DNA of 64,000 nt from Acidobacteriota bacterium (GCA_016213785.1 JACQZQ010000044.1:62001-126000); one strand, 5' to 3'. Shown: positions 17,629 to 27,368, counted from the first letter of the stretch. Program-made: numbers and translations. The notes: generated from the letters alone by a model not told the origin.

Positions 17629-18960
17629 ATGAGAATAATTATTTATACTGGCAAAGGTGGGGTAGGTAAAACTTCTGTTGCTGCTGCTGCTGCTTTACGC
17701 TCTGCTATGCTTGGGCATCGAACTTTAATTTTAAGTACTGATGCTGCACATAGTCTAAGCGATGTATTTGAAGAAGAGTTAAGCCATGAGGCTAAAGAAA
17801 TAACTAACAATTTATGGGCAATGGAAGCCAATGTTTATACAGACTTAGAAGAAAATTGGGGTGCTGTTCGTGCTCATATTGCAAAACTTGTTGCACTTCA
17901 AGGAATGGATGAAGTTCTAGCCGATGAAGCCGCAATTTTGCCAGGAATGGATGAACTTTTTAGTTTAGCTAGAATTAAAGAATTAAGTGAAACTAATAAA
18001 TATGATTGTATTGTTGTAGATGCTGCACCTACTGGAGAAACCTTAAGGCTTCTTGCCTTGCCCCAAACACTATCTTGGAGTGTAAAACTTTTGCGTAGAG
18101 CAGACCATTATATTATTAAACCGCTAGTTAGGCCGCTTGCAAAGTTTTCTCCAGGTATTGAGGAAATGCTTACTCCAGAAGAAGTTATAGTAGCTCTAGA
18201 AAATATGCTTAAAAAATTAAAAGCAATGAAAAAGCTACTTGCTGATACTAGTCAAACTACTGTACGTTTGGTTATGAATCCAGAAAAAATGGTTATTAAA
18301 GAATCAAAACGAGCATTAACTTATTTAAATATGTATGGTTTGCTTGTTGATTCTGTAGTTGTTAACCGAGTGCTTGCAGCTAATAGTGGCTATTTAGAGG
18401 GTTGGCGGGAAATCCAACAACGTTATTTAGATGAAGTTACTTCAGATTTTACCCCACTTCCAATTCATCAAGCCCCACAATATGGTGCTGAAGTAGTTGG
18501 TCAAACAGGCTTAAATCAATTAGCTAAAGATCTTTATGGTGAACAAGATCCAACTAATATAATGTTTAAGCAAACTGTTTTTGAGATTACTAAACATAAT
18601 GAAGAATATAAAATGCGAGTATGTTTGCCAATGTTAGACCGTAAAAAAATGCGTATTCGTAATACGGGTAGCGAGTTAGTACTACAACTAGAAAATCAAC
18701 GTCGTATTATTAGCTTGCCTGCTGCAATGACAGGCTATAAGCCAGTTAAAGCTAATTATGAACAGGATTATTTAGTAATACAGTTTGCTAAAATAAACAC
18801 TCAAATTGACCCTAAAAATCAAGAAAATCAAACTATAGCAGAAACTCAAGAAGTAGAAAAAAAACAGGCTGAAAGTCTAGAGAATAATGAAAATATAAAC
18901 AATATTTATAGTGAGAAAGTTGTGTCTGAAGATTTAGAAGAGCATGAAATAAGCAGGTGA
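17629..18960 (+). CDS. ArsA/GET3-like anion-transporting or tail-anchored-protein ATPase
   Basis: 443 residues. The deviant Walker A is TGKGGVGKTS (residues 6-15), followed by STDAAHSLSDVF (A-motif/switch I) and VVDAAPTGETLRLLALP (switch II), all diagnostic of the ArsA/TRC40 group. Residues about 300-390 form the HSP20-like C-terminal domain seen in bacterial ArsA homologues. The last about 55 residues are a Glu/Asn/Gln-rich, apparently disordered tail. No arsB/arsR neighbours are present, so arsenite export is unlikely to be its role; single-domain bacterial homologues have unclear functions. The stop codon sits inside the left arm of its terminator. Confidence 0.9.
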   Translation: MRIIIYTGKGGVGKTSVAAAAALRSAMLGHRTLILSTDAAHSLSDVFEEELSHEAKEITNNLWAMEANVYTDLEENWGAVRAHIAKLVALQGMDEVLADEAAILPGMDELFSLARIKELSETNKYDCIVVDAAPTGETLRLLALPQTLSWSVKLLRRADHYIIKPLVRPLAKFSPGIEEMLTPEEVIVALENMLKKLKAMKKLLADTSQTTVRLVMNPEKMVIKESKRALTYLNMYGLLVDSVVVNRVLAANSGYLEGWREIQQRYLDEVTSDFTPLPIHQAPQYGAEVVGQTGLNQLAKDLYGEQDPTNIMFKQTVFEITKHNEEYKMRVCLPMLDRKKMRIRNTGSELVLQLENQRRIISLPAAMTGYKPVKANYEQDYLVIQFAKINTQIDPKNQENQTIAETQEVEKKQAESLENNENINNIYSEKVVSEDLEEHEISR

Positions 18961-18990
18961 CATTAGGGTCAATATCACCTGCTCATTTTA
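18952..18990 (+). terminator. Terminator hairpin overlapping the ArsA-like stop codon
   Basis: Perfect 9-bp stem AGCAGGTGA / TCACCTGCT (18952-18960 and 18975-18983) with a 14-base loop, followed by CATTTTAT. The stop codon TGA is part of the left arm. The converging peptidase gene ends only 18 bases further on. Confidence 0.55.
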
Positions 18991-19007
18991 TAACTTGCTT
19001 AAAATAT

Positions 19008-19478
19008 TTAATCTTTATTAGAGCGAAACTTTAATCTATTAAAGAATGTAAATAAACGAGATATCAACCTAGTAAAAGGGTTATTAAGATTTACTAATTT
19101 ATCTTTACGTTCTATTAAAGTTACTCTGCCAAGTATATTAGCTTGAGGAATAGGTATATCTTGATAATTGGAAGCATCACCGCAAGTAGTAAAATATAAT
19201 ACTCCACTACGATCTTCCATTTTAGTAATTCTATGAACAAGTGCTGTATCGCTAACGCTAGATAAAAGTACTATATCACCTACACGAATTTTTTGATTAG
19301 AATGCTCTACTGTAACAAAGTCACCATCACAGATATTAGGGGTCATACTATTACCAGATACTTGCATACGAAAAGGCCGATTTTTAGATAATTCTAAACG
19401 CGCTAATTCCAAAATATTTGACGATGTAAGACCAATTTCTCGTGTAACTTTAGATTTTGTCTTGCTAAAGGTTTGCAT
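19008..19478 (-). CDS. S24/S26-type signal-peptidase-like protein
   Basis: 156 residues. The serine motif SGNSMTPN places the nucleophile at Ser44, followed by the beta-strand DGDFVTVEH and RVGDIVLL. The second catalytic position reads LVHRI with His82, as in SipW/ER-type peptidases that use Ser-His instead of Ser-Lys. The CGDASN segment is the usual later box. No membrane helix is seen at the N-terminus; residues 115-145 are weakly amphipathic. Relatives process exported peptides or, as S24 proteins, cleave themselves in stress responses; no DNA-binding domain is present here, so the peptidase reading is preferred. Substrate unknown. Confidence 0.78.
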   Translation of the reverse strand: MQTFSKTKSKVTREIGLTSSNILELARLELSKNRPFRMQVSGNSMTPNICDGDFVTVEHSNQKIRVGDIVLLSSVSDTALVHRITKMEDRSGVLYFTTCGDASNYQDIPIPQANILGRVTLIERKDKLVNLNNPFTRLISRLFTFFNRLKFRSNKD

Positions 19479-19648
19479 ACTTAAGACCCTTCCAAAATAT
19501 CTGCTTTTTGGTAAAAGAATAGTGCTATTAGAGAGTATTTCCCAAGACTAATCATATTAAAAGCTGACTTATACAGCAAGCCTATTTTTAAGATTTTTAG
19601 CAGGTAATTATGTTCCTCTTACTTATTAATTAATAGTTAAAATTTTGG

Positions 19649-20092
19649 TCAAAACCGTTGCCAAGCATAGTGATATTTTGATACTAGCGGAAAGAAATCT
19701 TTTTTTAGTTCAATATTTGGTTTAGTAGGTTTAGATTTTTCTAGCAAAATAGCTACTACATCAAAACGTAAGGTGTGGTCTTTAAGCTGAAAAATTTCTA
19801 AAAAACGTTTAGCTACACGGCTTATTTGCCTTTGTTTAGCTAGGTCAACAGCTTTTTCTGGAGCAAGAAAATTACTAGTGCGAGTTTTAACTTCGATAAA
19901 ACAAAGCGTTTCTTGGTCATAGGCAATTATATCAATTTCTCCTGTTATTGGACGGCCTAGGAAATTACGCCCTAAACGAATACTAAAATTAGTTAGCACT
20001 ATTTTATAGTTTTGCTCTTTTAGAAAATCTTTAGCTAGTTTTTCTCCATAAGCACCGATTTCTAGAGTTGAAAAAACTTCTATTTTAGACAT
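19649..20092 (-). CDS. YraN/UPF0102-family nuclease-fold protein
   Basis: 147 residues. The restriction-endonuclease-like core is clear: GAYGEKLAKDFLKEQNYKIVLTNF, then GEIDIIAYDQETLCFIEVKTRT, giving the E...D...ExK signature, followed by AVDLAKQRQISRVAKRFL. Family members are thought to act on branched or damaged DNA, but the role is not established. In many bacteria yraN is next to rnhB; that partner is not visible here. The gene ends about 170 bases from the upstream end of the peptidase gene on the same strand. Confidence 0.9.
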   Translation of the reverse strand: MSKIEVFSTLEIGAYGEKLAKDFLKEQNYKIVLTNFSIRLGRNFLGRPITGEIDIIAYDQETLCFIEVKTRTSNFLAPEKAVDLAKQRQISRVAKRFLEIFQLKDHTLRFDVVAILLEKSKPTKPNIELKKDFFPLVSKYHYAWQRF

Positions 20093-20250
20093 AATATTTT
20101 CCTTTGATTTCTAGAGTTTAATACTAGTATAGAATCTATATTTTTATATTTAGTTATAGATGGAAAAACTAATAAAATAAGCTGAATTGGTTTGTTTATG
20201 CTAGAGGCTTGGCTTAATATAGAGCTTGATTTTCCTACTTAACTCTATAC

Positions 20251-20271
20251 TTTATTCTTTATTCTTTATTC
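20251..20271 (+). repeat. Triple 7-bp tandem repeat before a response-regulator gene
   Basis: TTTATTC occurs three times in perfect tandem (20251-20271), directly upstream of the GAGGG ribosome-binding site and 15 bases before the ATG at 20287. Slippage here would alter promoter or leader spacing. Confidence 0.6.
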
Positions 20272-20286
20272 TTTTGAGGGCTAATA

Positions 20287-21693
20287 ATGAAGACAATTCT
20301 GGTTGCCGTACACGATGAATCACTTCTAACTGTGATAAACGAAGTGTTAGGTACTGTGGCAGCAGAGATGGAAATAGAACCTAAACCTACTGTTAAAGAA
20401 ATAGAACAGTTAATGCCTGCTTTAGTAATTGTTGATTATACAGAAGAACCAGAAAAAATAGATTCTCTTTTTCAGTCTACTATTAATAATGAAGCCACTG
20501 CTTCAATTCCTTTTATGTTTATTATTTCTGAGTCTAGTAAATGGAGCGAAATAGATGACTTTAGATTAGGCTTTGATACTAAAGTTTCTAAAGATAAACC
20601 TAAACTAGGAATTCAACTTAGAGTACAAGCAATACTTAAGAAAAGTAGAACAGAAGAAGGTGCTAGTAATAAAGCAAAAGATCTGCAACAAATAATGCAG
20701 TCTATTATTAAGAAAAATAAAGGAATAGGAGAAGATACAGGTAGTTACCTAACTGCAAAACCTATAACACAACAAGCAAAAATTCTTGTTGTGGAAGATG
20801 AACCTTTAACAAGGGATGTGCTCCAAGCCGCACTTGAAAAAGATTATGTTGTAGTATTTGCTCCTGATGGTAGTAAAGGCTATGAGACAGCAGTAAAAGA
20901 ACTACCAGATTTAATAATTTCTGATTATATGATGCCAATAATGGATGGTATGCAACTTTTGCAAAAAATACGTGGTACTGAAGAACTTAAAAGAATACCA
21001 TTCCTTTTCCTTACTGCTAAAAGCCGAATAGAAGATAAGATTGAAGGTTTAGAACAAGGTGCAAGTGAATATTTAAGTAAACCTTTTTCTATTCGTGAGT
21101 TGCAACTAAGAGTTGGACGTTTAGTAGAAGATGCTCAATATAGACGAAATTCAGCAGGTGCATTACAAGGGCAACTTTCAGAAATTAGCCTCCCAGATAT
21201 ACTTCATATTATTAATAACAACCGTAAAAGTGGTGAACTAGTAGTTACTACTAGCTCTTTTCGAGAGCCAATATATATTTATTTTGATGAAGGTAATGTG
21301 GTCAATGCTTCTTATGGTAAAAGTACTGGATTAAAAGCTTTTTTTCGAAGTCTAACTTTAGAACAGGGTAGTTTTACTTTTGAAACAAAACCAATTTCTA
21401 TTAAACATTTAATAAAAGAAAGAATGGAAAATTTACTTTTAGAAGGTTTTAGACAAATGGATGAATTTGAAATGCTGCGCACTAAATTCCCCTCTGGCCT
21501 AGAAGCGCAACTTCGCCCAGGAACAGAAAAAGCCGTCCAATCAGGTATTTCAAATGTTGATGCTATAGTGCTTTTTGCTGTTGGAGCACACGCTACTGTA
21601 GAAGAAGTCTTAGACAAAGTTGCTTTTACAGATTTTGAGGTAATGGAAAGTATTATAAATTTACTAGACGTTAGACTAATTACTACTGACTAA
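20287..21693 (+). CDS. Response regulator with receiver and DUF4388 (PatA-like) domains
   Basis: 468 residues in three parts. Residues 1-120 form a degenerate receiver (VIVDYTEEPEKI at the phosphoacceptor strand). Residues about 160-285 form a canonical receiver: ILVVEDEPLTRDV acidic pocket, phosphoacceptor Asp in LIISDYMMPIMDG, FLTAKSR and YLSKPFS lysine. Residues about 293-400 are a DUF4388/PatA N-terminal-type domain (GQLSEISLPDILHIINNNRKSGEL). The remaining C-terminus resembles a winged-helix-like tail. There is no obvious DNA-binding or enzymatic output, so it probably signals by protein contacts, as PatA-like regulators do in gliding or cell-differentiation pathways. No histidine kinase is adjacent. 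Confidence 0.88.
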   Translation: MKTILVAVHDESLLTVINEVLGTVAAEMEIEPKPTVKEIEQLMPALVIVDYTEEPEKIDSLFQSTINNEATASIPFMFIISESSKWSEIDDFRLGFDTKVSKDKPKLGIQLRVQAILKKSRTEEGASNKAKDLQQIMQSIIKKNKGIGEDTGSYLTAKPITQQAKILVVEDEPLTRDVLQAALEKDYVVVFAPDGSKGYETAVKELPDLIISDYMMPIMDGMQLLQKIRGTEELKRIPFLFLTAKSRIEDKIEGLEQGASEYLSKPFSIRELQLRVGRLVEDAQYRRNSAGALQGQLSEISLPDILHIINNNRKSGELVVTTSSFREPIYIYFDEGNVVNASYGKSTGLKAFFRSLTLEQGSFTFETKPISIKHLIKERMENLLLEGFRQMDEFEMLRTKFPSGLEAQLRPGTEKAVQSGISNVDAIVLFAVGAHATVEEVLDKVAFTDFEVMESIINLLDVRLITTD

Positions 21694-21740
21694 AATCATT
21701 CCTATAATACAATCACCAAAACACTAGGAGAATATACTAA

Positions 21741-23393
21741 ATGCAACAAATCCATGCACCACACGGCAATCAGCTTAAGTGTAAAGGATGGCATCAAGAA
21801 GCCGCTATGAGAATGCTTATGAACAACCTTGATCCAAAGGTAGCAGAACGCCCTGAGGATTTGATTGTTTATGGTGGTGTTGGCAAGGCTGCTCGTAATT
21901 GGGCTTGTTATCAAGCAATTATTCGTACTTTAACTGAACTAGAAAATGATGAAACTCTATTAGTACAATCTGGTAAGCCAGTAGCAGTTTTTCGTACTCA
22001 TGAATATGCCCCTAGAGTATTAATTGCTAATTCTAACTTAGTTGGTAATTGGGCTAATTGGGATGAGTTTCATAGATTAGAAAAAATGGGTCTAATGATG
22101 TATGGGCAAATGACTGCTGGAAGCTGGATTTATATAGGCACACAAGGAATTGTTCAAGGCACATTTGAAACTTTTGCTTCAGTCGCAGATAAACATTTTG
22201 GAGGAAGCCTTAAAGGAAAATTAGTAGTCTCTGGTGGGATAGGTGGAATGGGGGGTGCTCAACCTCTAGCTGCTGTAATGAACCAAGCCGCTTTCTTAGG
22301 TATTGATGTTGACCCAAGCCGTATTGAGAAACGCATAGAGTCTCGCTATTGTGACCAAATTTCTTACTCACTTGATGAAGCGTTAGAACTAGTTTTAAGT
22401 GCAAAAAAAGAAGGTAGGGCGCTTTCAGTTGGGCTAGTTGGTAATTGCGCTGATGTTTTACCAGAATTAGTAAAACGAGGTGTTGTTCCTGATGTTCTTA
22501 CAGATCAAACAAGTGCTCATGATGCTTTAAGCGGCTATGTTCCTAATGGTTTAACTTTAGATGAGGCTTTTAGTTTACGACTAGAAAACCCTACAGAATA
22601 TGTAAAGCGCTCAAAACAAACTATGGCTAAACATGTTGAGGCAATGCTAGAGTTACAAAAAATGGGTTCCATAACTTTTGACTATGGTAATAACATTCGT
22701 GCTCAAGCTAAAGAACAAGGCGTTGAGGACGCATTTAATATTCCTGGTTTTGTTCCAGAGTATATAAGACCTTTGTTTTGTGAGGGTAAGGGTCCATTTC
22801 GCTGGGTAGCTTTATCAGGAAGCCCTGAGGATATTCGCCGAACAGATGATTTAGCTTTAGAACTATTTCCTAAAAATGAAATCCTAAGCCGTTGGTTAGG
22901 GCTAGCAAGAGATAGGATTGCTTTTCAAGGTTTGCCTGCAAGAATTTGTTGGCTTGGATATGGCGAAAGAGCTATGTTTGCTGAGGCTATGAATGATTTA
23001 GTTAAACAAGGTAAACTCCAAGCTCCAATTGTAATTGGTAGAGATCATTTAGATTGTGGTTCGGTTGCATCTCCATTTCGTGAAACTGAAGCAATGAAAG
23101 ATGGCTCAGATGCTATTTCTGATTGGCCTATTCTTAATGCTTTATTAAATACGGCATCGGGTGCTAGTTGGGTATCATTTCATCATGGCGGGGGTGTAGG
23201 GATTGGTTATAGTTTACATGCTGGACAAGTTAGTGTTGCTGATGGTACACCAGAAGCAGCAAAACGCTTAAACCGAGTTCTTACTAATGATCCAGGTATT
23301 GGTGTTGCTCGTCATGTTGATGCTGGCTATGATGAAGCTATAGATGTAGCTCAAAATAAAGGAATAAAAATTCCTATGCTAAAGCAAGGATAA
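21741..23393 (+). CDS. hutU: Urocanate hydratase
   Basis: Converts urocanate to imidazolone propionate, the second step of histidine degradation, using tightly bound NAD+. 550 residues is the usual length. The NAD-binding glycine-rich segment [13 protein letters not shown] and the QTSAHD, YAPR and [16 protein letters not shown] blocks are clear family features. The start follows CTAGGAG. No hutH, hutI or hutG is found nearby, so the pathway is dispersed. The next gene starts about 90 bases downstream. Confidence 0.97.
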   Translation: MQQIHAPHGNQLKCKGWHQEAAMRMLMNNLDPKVAERPEDLIVYGGVGKAARNWACYQAIIRTLTELENDETLLVQSGKPVAVFRTHEYAPRVLIANSNLVGNWANWDEFHRLEKMGLMMYGQMTAGSWIYIGTQGIVQGTFETFASVADKHFGGSLKGKLVVSGGIGGMGGAQPLAAVMNQAAFLGIDVDPSRIEKRIESRYCDQISYSLDEALELVLSAKKEGRALSVGLVGNCADVLPELVKRGVVPDVLTDQTSAHDALSGYVPNGLTLDEAFSLRLENPTEYVKRSKQTMAKHVEAMLELQKMGSITFDYGNNIRAQAKEQGVEDAFNIPGFVPEYIRPLFCEGKGPFRWVALSGSPEDIRRTDDLALELFPKNEILSRWLGLARDRIAFQGLPARICWLGYGERAMFAEAMNDLVKQGKLQAPIVIGRDHLDCGSVASPFRETEAMKDGSDAISDWPILNALLNTASGASWVSFHHGGGVGIGYSLHAGQVSVADGTPEAAKRLNRVLTNDPGIGVARHVDAGYDEAIDVAQNKGIKIPMLKQG

Positions 23394-23484
23394 TATATAA
23401 GCTTATCCATATCTAAAAAATAAATATATATGGCTGCACATATCTAAAAAATATGTATTTGCTTTTACTTGGGTTAAAAATAAA

Positions 23485-24060
23485 TTGTTAGTAGAAAAGT
23501 CAGATTTTACCATTCCTAATTTTTTAACTCTACTTCGTATTTTATTAATCCCCGTTTTTGTTTGGGCTATACTAAAACTATATTTTACTTTTGCCTTAAT
23601 AATTTTTTTTATTGCTGGAATCAGTGATGGGCTTGATGGGTTTTTAGCTAGGAGACTTAAGCAGCAAAGTAAATTAGGCCAAGTGCTTGATCCTATAGCA
23701 GATAAGCTATTACTTACAATTACTTATTTAGTACTAACTTTGCCAAATCGAGGCTATGATCCTCTACCAATATGGTTAACCTTTACTACTATTTTAAGAG
23801 ATGTAGGTATTGTTATTGTTGCTTTAATAATCCGTAAACTAACAGGTTTTAGCGATTTTAAACCTTCTCAACCTGGTAAATGGAACACAGCAGTATTATT
23901 AGTTACAATACTTGCTTTTCTTGTCACTAATAGTATTGAAAGCTATACTGAGTACTTAATAGGCTTTTATTGGTTAGCTTTAGCAACAACAGTCTTTTCT
24001 GGTCTACATTATATCTATTTTGTTAATCAGGAACTTATAGAGTACCGTCTTAAAAAATAG
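23485..24060 (+). CDS. pgsA: CDP-diacylglycerol-glycerol-3-phosphate 3-phosphatidyltransferase
   Basis: Makes phosphatidylglycerol phosphate, the committed step to anionic phospholipids, in the inner membrane. The CDP-alcohol phosphotransferase motif is complete: DGLDGFLARR...GQVLDPIADK, with all four Asp present. Starts with the typical FTIPNFLTLLRILLIPV helix. 191 residues and about five membrane helices fit PgsA. The start is taken as TTG 23485, since no in-frame ATG or GTG precedes the conserved N-terminus; the Shine-Dalgarno is weak. The AI-2E-family gene follows ten bases later. Confidence 0.93.
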   Translation: MLVEKSDFTIPNFLTLLRILLIPVFVWAILKLYFTFALIIFFIAGISDGLDGFLARRLKQQSKLGQVLDPIADKLLLTITYLVLTLPNRGYDPLPIWLTFTTILRDVGIVIVALIIRKLTGFSDFKPSQPGKWNTAVLLVTILAFLVTNSIESYTEYLIGFYWLALATTVFSGLHYIYFVNQELIEYRLKK

Positions 24061-24069
24061 GGGATAGCA

Positions 24070-25581
24070 ATGCGACCACCTACACAAAATCTAGGAATAA
24101 ACGAAAAAAAAACTACCTGGCCGAGAATTTTTCCTCTTTTATTAACTTTTATAGCCATTTTACTTTTAGGCTATATGGTTATATCTACTTTCCAACAATT
24201 AGGACGTGTTATTGCTCCTGTTTTTGTTCCTCTACTAATTTCTTTAGCTGTAGCTTATCTTTTAGAACCTTTAGTAGAAAGGTTTGAGTCTTACCGAATA
24301 TCTCGCTCTAATTCAACCATTATAGCTTTAGTTTTAACCTCTCTAGTTTTAGCCATTTTACTATTTGTTTTTCTTCCACAATTTTGGACTCAATTAGGGG
24401 ATGTTATTGCTCAACTCCCTTCTACTGCTAAATCTGTTGCTAGTTGGGTCAGACCAAAACTAGATGCTTTACACGATAGAAACCCTGTTGTATTTGATAA
24501 AGTTTCTCAGAAATTTTCTGAGTTTACACAAGATCCAACAACTATAACAGAACCTATAGTAGGATTTATTAAGGGTAGTCTTTTACAAGTAGGTAGTCTT
24601 ACAGCAAGCGTATTAAACTTAATTCTAATTCCATTATTTATTTACTATATTCTAGTAGATTTTCGTAATCTCACAGAAATGCTTTATCAATTAGTTCCTC
24701 CACGTAATCGTGCTACTACATCAGATTTATTTACTCAAGTTGATGGAGTATTACGCAATTTTGTTAGAGGCCAATTATTAGTATGTACTGCTATGGCAAC
24801 CCTTTATGTTATAGCCTTTTTCTTTCTAGATGTGCCAATGTGGTTTGCCTTAGGGGTTCTTTCAGGTTTTGGTCATCTTGTTCCTTATTTTGGAACAGCC
24901 TCAGCCGCAATACTCGTAATTAGTTTTACTGCACTTAGCCATCCTGAATGGTGGAGAATTATTACTGTAATTGCTACTTATCCAGTAGTTCAAAGTATTG
25001 AAGGTTTTATCCTTACTCCAAAAATATTAGGTGAAAAACTAGAACTACATCCTTTTATGGTACTAGTTGGAATTATCTTAGGACATCATTTGTTTGGAAT
25101 TTTAGGAATTGTTCTAGCTGCTCCTGTTATGGCCTGTGCAAAAATATTTATTGCTTATTTTCATGGCCGTTACCTAAAATCAAGTTACTATCAACGTCCT
25201 GCTTCAGTTAGTTCTCAAACTATTCCTTTTGTAGAAATAGGCGTAGGTCAAATTGTTAGTGAAGATAGTTTTGCACAATTTACTAATATTAATACTGGAC
25301 AAGTACAAATGTCTGATAATATAGAAAATATTCCTGATTTACCTCTTGTTCAAGCAACTGTTATAGAAAATAAAATAGAAAATAAAATAGAAAATAAAAG
25401 CGAGGATTTAGCAAATAACTTAGATAAATTAGATGAGCTTAAAACCTTGTTAGAGCCTAAAGAACTTAAAGAACTTAAAGACTCTAAAGAACTTAAAGAC
25501 TCTAAAGAACTTAAAGACTCTAAAGAACTTAAAGACTCTAATAATAAAGCTGCTACTCTTGAATCTATAAAACAAGATTAA
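24070..25581 (+). CDS. AI-2E-family (PerM/TqsA-type) membrane transporter with repetitive tail
   Basis: 503 residues. Residues about 20-375 carry the family layout: two N-terminal helix pairs, a long periplasmic segment, then helices with the conserved GFGHLVPYFGT and EGFILTPKILGEKLELHP signatures. The substrate is unknown; few members export AI-2 and others are ion antiporters. The last about 110 residues are hydrophilic and low-complexity, with IENK three times and KELKDS four times in tandem. Ten bases after pgsA, ribosome-binding site GGGG; likely co-transcribed. Confidence 0.88.
   Translation: MRPPTQNLGINEKKTTWPRIFPLLLTFIAILLLGYMVISTFQQLGRVIAPVFVPLLISLAVAYLLEPLVERFESYRISRSNSTIIALVLTSLVLAILLFVFLPQFWTQLGDVIAQLPSTAKSVASWVRPKLDALHDRNPVVFDKVSQKFSEFTQDPTTITEPIVGFIKGSLLQVGSLTASVLNLILIPLFIYYILVDFRNLTEMLYQLVPPRNRATTSDLFTQVDGVLRNFVRGQLLVCTAMATLYVIAFFFLDVPMWFALGVLSGFGHLVPYFGTASAAILVISFTALSHPEWWRIITVIATYPVVQSIEGFILTPKILGEKLELHPFMVLVGIILGHHLFGILGIVLAAPVMACAKIFIAYFHGRYLKSSYYQRPASVSSQTIPFVEIGVGQIVSEDSFAQFTNINTGQVQMSDNIENIPDLPLVQATVIENKIENKIENKSEDLANNLDKLDELKTLLEPKELKELKDSKELKDSKELKDSKELKDSNNKAATLESIKQD
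25459..25540 (+). repeat. In-frame 18-bp tandem repeat (KELKDS)
   Basis: About four near-identical 18-base units (AAAGAACTTAAAGACTCT) encode KELKDS repeated in the cytoplasmic tail of the AI-2E-family protein, preceded by shorter KELKELK units. Because the unit is a multiple of three, slippage would change tail length without a frameshift. Confidence 0.85.
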
Positions 25582-25649
25582 TTTAATTTTCTTAAGAATA
25601 AAGTCTATAAATTATAAGCTATAAGAATAATTTGATATTGAGAGATAAC

Positions 25650-26063
25650 TTAATCATCTATTGAGCGAAGAGCATTAGTTTTTCTTTCTAAATCAACTTC
25701 AATTAAGTCTCTTTGTGAAACAATACCAATAATTTGTTTTCCTTCAGCTATTAACATATGTCTAAATTTTTTTTCTTTCATTTTTCTTAAACAATACATT
25801 GGTGTTTCATCAGCAGAAGCCATTACAAGCTTAGTAGTCATAACTTGAGAAACTAAAGTATTTTTAACATCAAGTTCTGACGCTACAACACGTTTTAATA
25901 GATCCCTTTCTGTAAAAATACCAATTATGTTTCCTTGTTGATTAGTAACAGGAAGAGCACCAATTTTGCGTTTTACCATAAGTCTTGCAGCATCTAAGAT
26001 ATTAGAAGTTTCTTTTATGGTAAAAAGCTTACGACCTTCAATTAGTTCACGAATCGACCTCAT
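25650..26063 (-). CDS. Tandem CBS-domain protein
   Basis: 137 residues forming one Bateman module: CBS1 (TIKETSNILDAARLMVKRKIGALPVTNQQGNIIGIFTERDLLKRV) and CBS2 (VMASADETPMYCLRKMKEKKFRHMLIAEGKQIIGIVSQRDLIE). Such stand-alone modules bind adenine nucleotides and regulate partner proteins. No enzyme domain is attached. Downstream of a secreted coiled-coil protein on the same strand (22-base gap), so the two may share a transcript. Confidence 0.92.
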   Translation of the reverse strand: MRSIRELIEGRKLFTIKETSNILDAARLMVKRKIGALPVTNQQGNIIGIFTERDLLKRVVASELDVKNTLVSQVMTTKLVMASADETPMYCLRKMKEKKFRHMLIAEGKQIIGIVSQRDLIEVDLERKTNALRSIDD

Positions 26064-26085
26064 TTATCCTCACAAATTTACTAGT

Positions 26086-26748
26086 TTAACGAAATATATG
26101 TGCGTCTACTCCTAAACGACGACCTTCTTCTATCAGGGTATTTAGCTCAGATTGCAATTTAATTATTTGTTTTTGCAAGCTTTCAACGTTATCTTCTGCG
26201 GTTCGGACACCTTCAAAAGCGCTATTACCTTGACTTCCTTTAATAATTTTTCTTCGCTCTTTTTGAATATTCGTTGTTGCTTCATTAGATTGTTTTTCTA
26301 AACTTATTATAGCTATTTTTATTTCAATAAAGCGTTGTTTAAAAGTTAAATCTTGCAGGTCTTTTGAACTAGGTTTAATTAAAGCACTTTGTCTAAGTTG
26401 TGTATTTATATCTATTTGCTGTTGTCGTAAAAGTGAGTTTTGAGGGTCTTGTGCTAAAGCTAGTTTTATATCTAAAGCCTTAATTTGCAAGTTTATAGCA
26501 GGCATTTCTTCTATTTTAGCAGTATTAGAGTTGTTATTAATTGTAGGCTCTACTGAAGGGTTTTGAATAGGGTTTTCAGACCTTTCAAGCTTTTCAGGTT
26601 CTTTAGGCGGGTTAGTAGAAAATTCATCATTAGTAAATACTACTCTAGGTTTTTTAGGTTCATTTTGAGCAAAGGTAGTAAAACTTAAGCTAAATAGTAG
26701 AGTAGTAGCTAAAAATAGTTTATAAATTAAAAGCCCTTCTTTAATCAT
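26086..26748 (-). CDS. Exported coiled-coil protein of unknown function
   Basis: 220 residues. Signal peptide at the N-terminus (hydrophobic FLATTLLFSLSFTTFA, cleavage probably after FAQ). A Pro/Asn-rich linker follows to about residue 80, then helical, heptad-like sequence (residues 85-210) rich in Lys, Glu, Gln and Leu, including VESLQKQIIKLQSELNTLIEE. Similar architectures occur in periplasmic scaffolding proteins, but no family is recognised. It precedes the CBS gene and follows three paralogous genes on the same strand. Confidence 0.65.
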   Translation of the reverse strand: MIKEGLLIYKLFLATTLLFSLSFTTFAQNEPKKPRVVFTNDEFSTNPPKEPEKLERSENPIQNPSVEPTINNNSNTAKIEEMPAINLQIKALDIKLALAQDPQNSLLRQQQIDINTQLRQSALIKPSSKDLQDLTFKQRFIEIKIAIISLEKQSNEATTNIQKERRKIIKGSQGNSAFEGVRTAEDNVESLQKQIIKLQSELNTLIEEGRRLGVDAHIFR

Positions 26749-26786
26749 TGTAGCTAAACCATTAGATTTAGAAGGCTTAACCAGCC

Positions 26787-27218
26787 TTACATAAAGTTAT
26801 TAATTCTTAATAAATGTTGAATTAAGCGATTAAGAGAGTCTAGAGCAGCAGCAGCAGTAGCACGGTAAACTTCATGAGATTCGGCCACAACAGCCCCAGT
26901 AGGTTTAAATGAAAATGTGCCTGCAATAACATCTACAATCACAACAAAAAGAGATTTAGTCATATAAGCGGGCTTCATTTCTTCGGCTACTCTTAAAGTG
27001 ATTTTTAGGGAAAGGTTAATGCTATCAAGCAAAGCTTTGTTGACCCCTTCAAAAGTAGCAAGGGCAATAACACGTAATGCCGATTCAGTACGCTCTGCTT
27101 CATACTGCCCAATATAATCAGTAGCACCTAACCGAAGTAGAACAGTTGCTAGACACTTGTTGCTTTCTTCATCTTCAAGAAACTCTACTTTTCTCAATTG
27201 CAATCTGCTTTTTGACAC
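26787..27218 (-). CDS. Small protein of a three-member tandem family (third member)
   Basis: 143 residues. Shares with the next two genes a two-part layout: a first half ending in a helix (ALRVIALATFEGVNKAL) and a second half with a hydrophobic strand (LFVVIVDVIAG) and closing helix YRATAAAALDSLNRLI. The pattern strand-strand-strand-helix ending in A-x-x-x-A-L-D-x-x-N-R recalls the regulatory domain at the end of 2-isopropylmalate synthase, but no catalytic part is present. It is the most divergent of the three. No function is assigned. Confidence 0.6.
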   Translation of the reverse strand: MSKSRLQLRKVEFLEDEESNKCLATVLLRLGATDYIGQYEAERTESALRVIALATFEGVNKALLDSINLSLKITLRVAEEMKPAYMTKSLFVVIVDVIAGTFSFKPTGAVVAESHEVYRATAAAALDSLNRLIQHLLRINNFM

Positions 27219-27368
27219 AGTTATAACTCCGTGCTATTAACTTTATATTCCAAGAGCTAAGGAACTCAAGGTTATTTAATTTTTCCTAATGGGGCTTTTT
27301 GTAAAGTTTAGGAAATTCTATAGATTATCTAAAGACAAAATTCATTACCTTAAAAATAATTCACATTA

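Noticed and set aside
23401-23460. Direct repeat of CATATCTAAAAAATA between hutU and pgsA
   Set aside because: Two short AT-rich copies 31 bases apart; too simple in this composition to claim a function.
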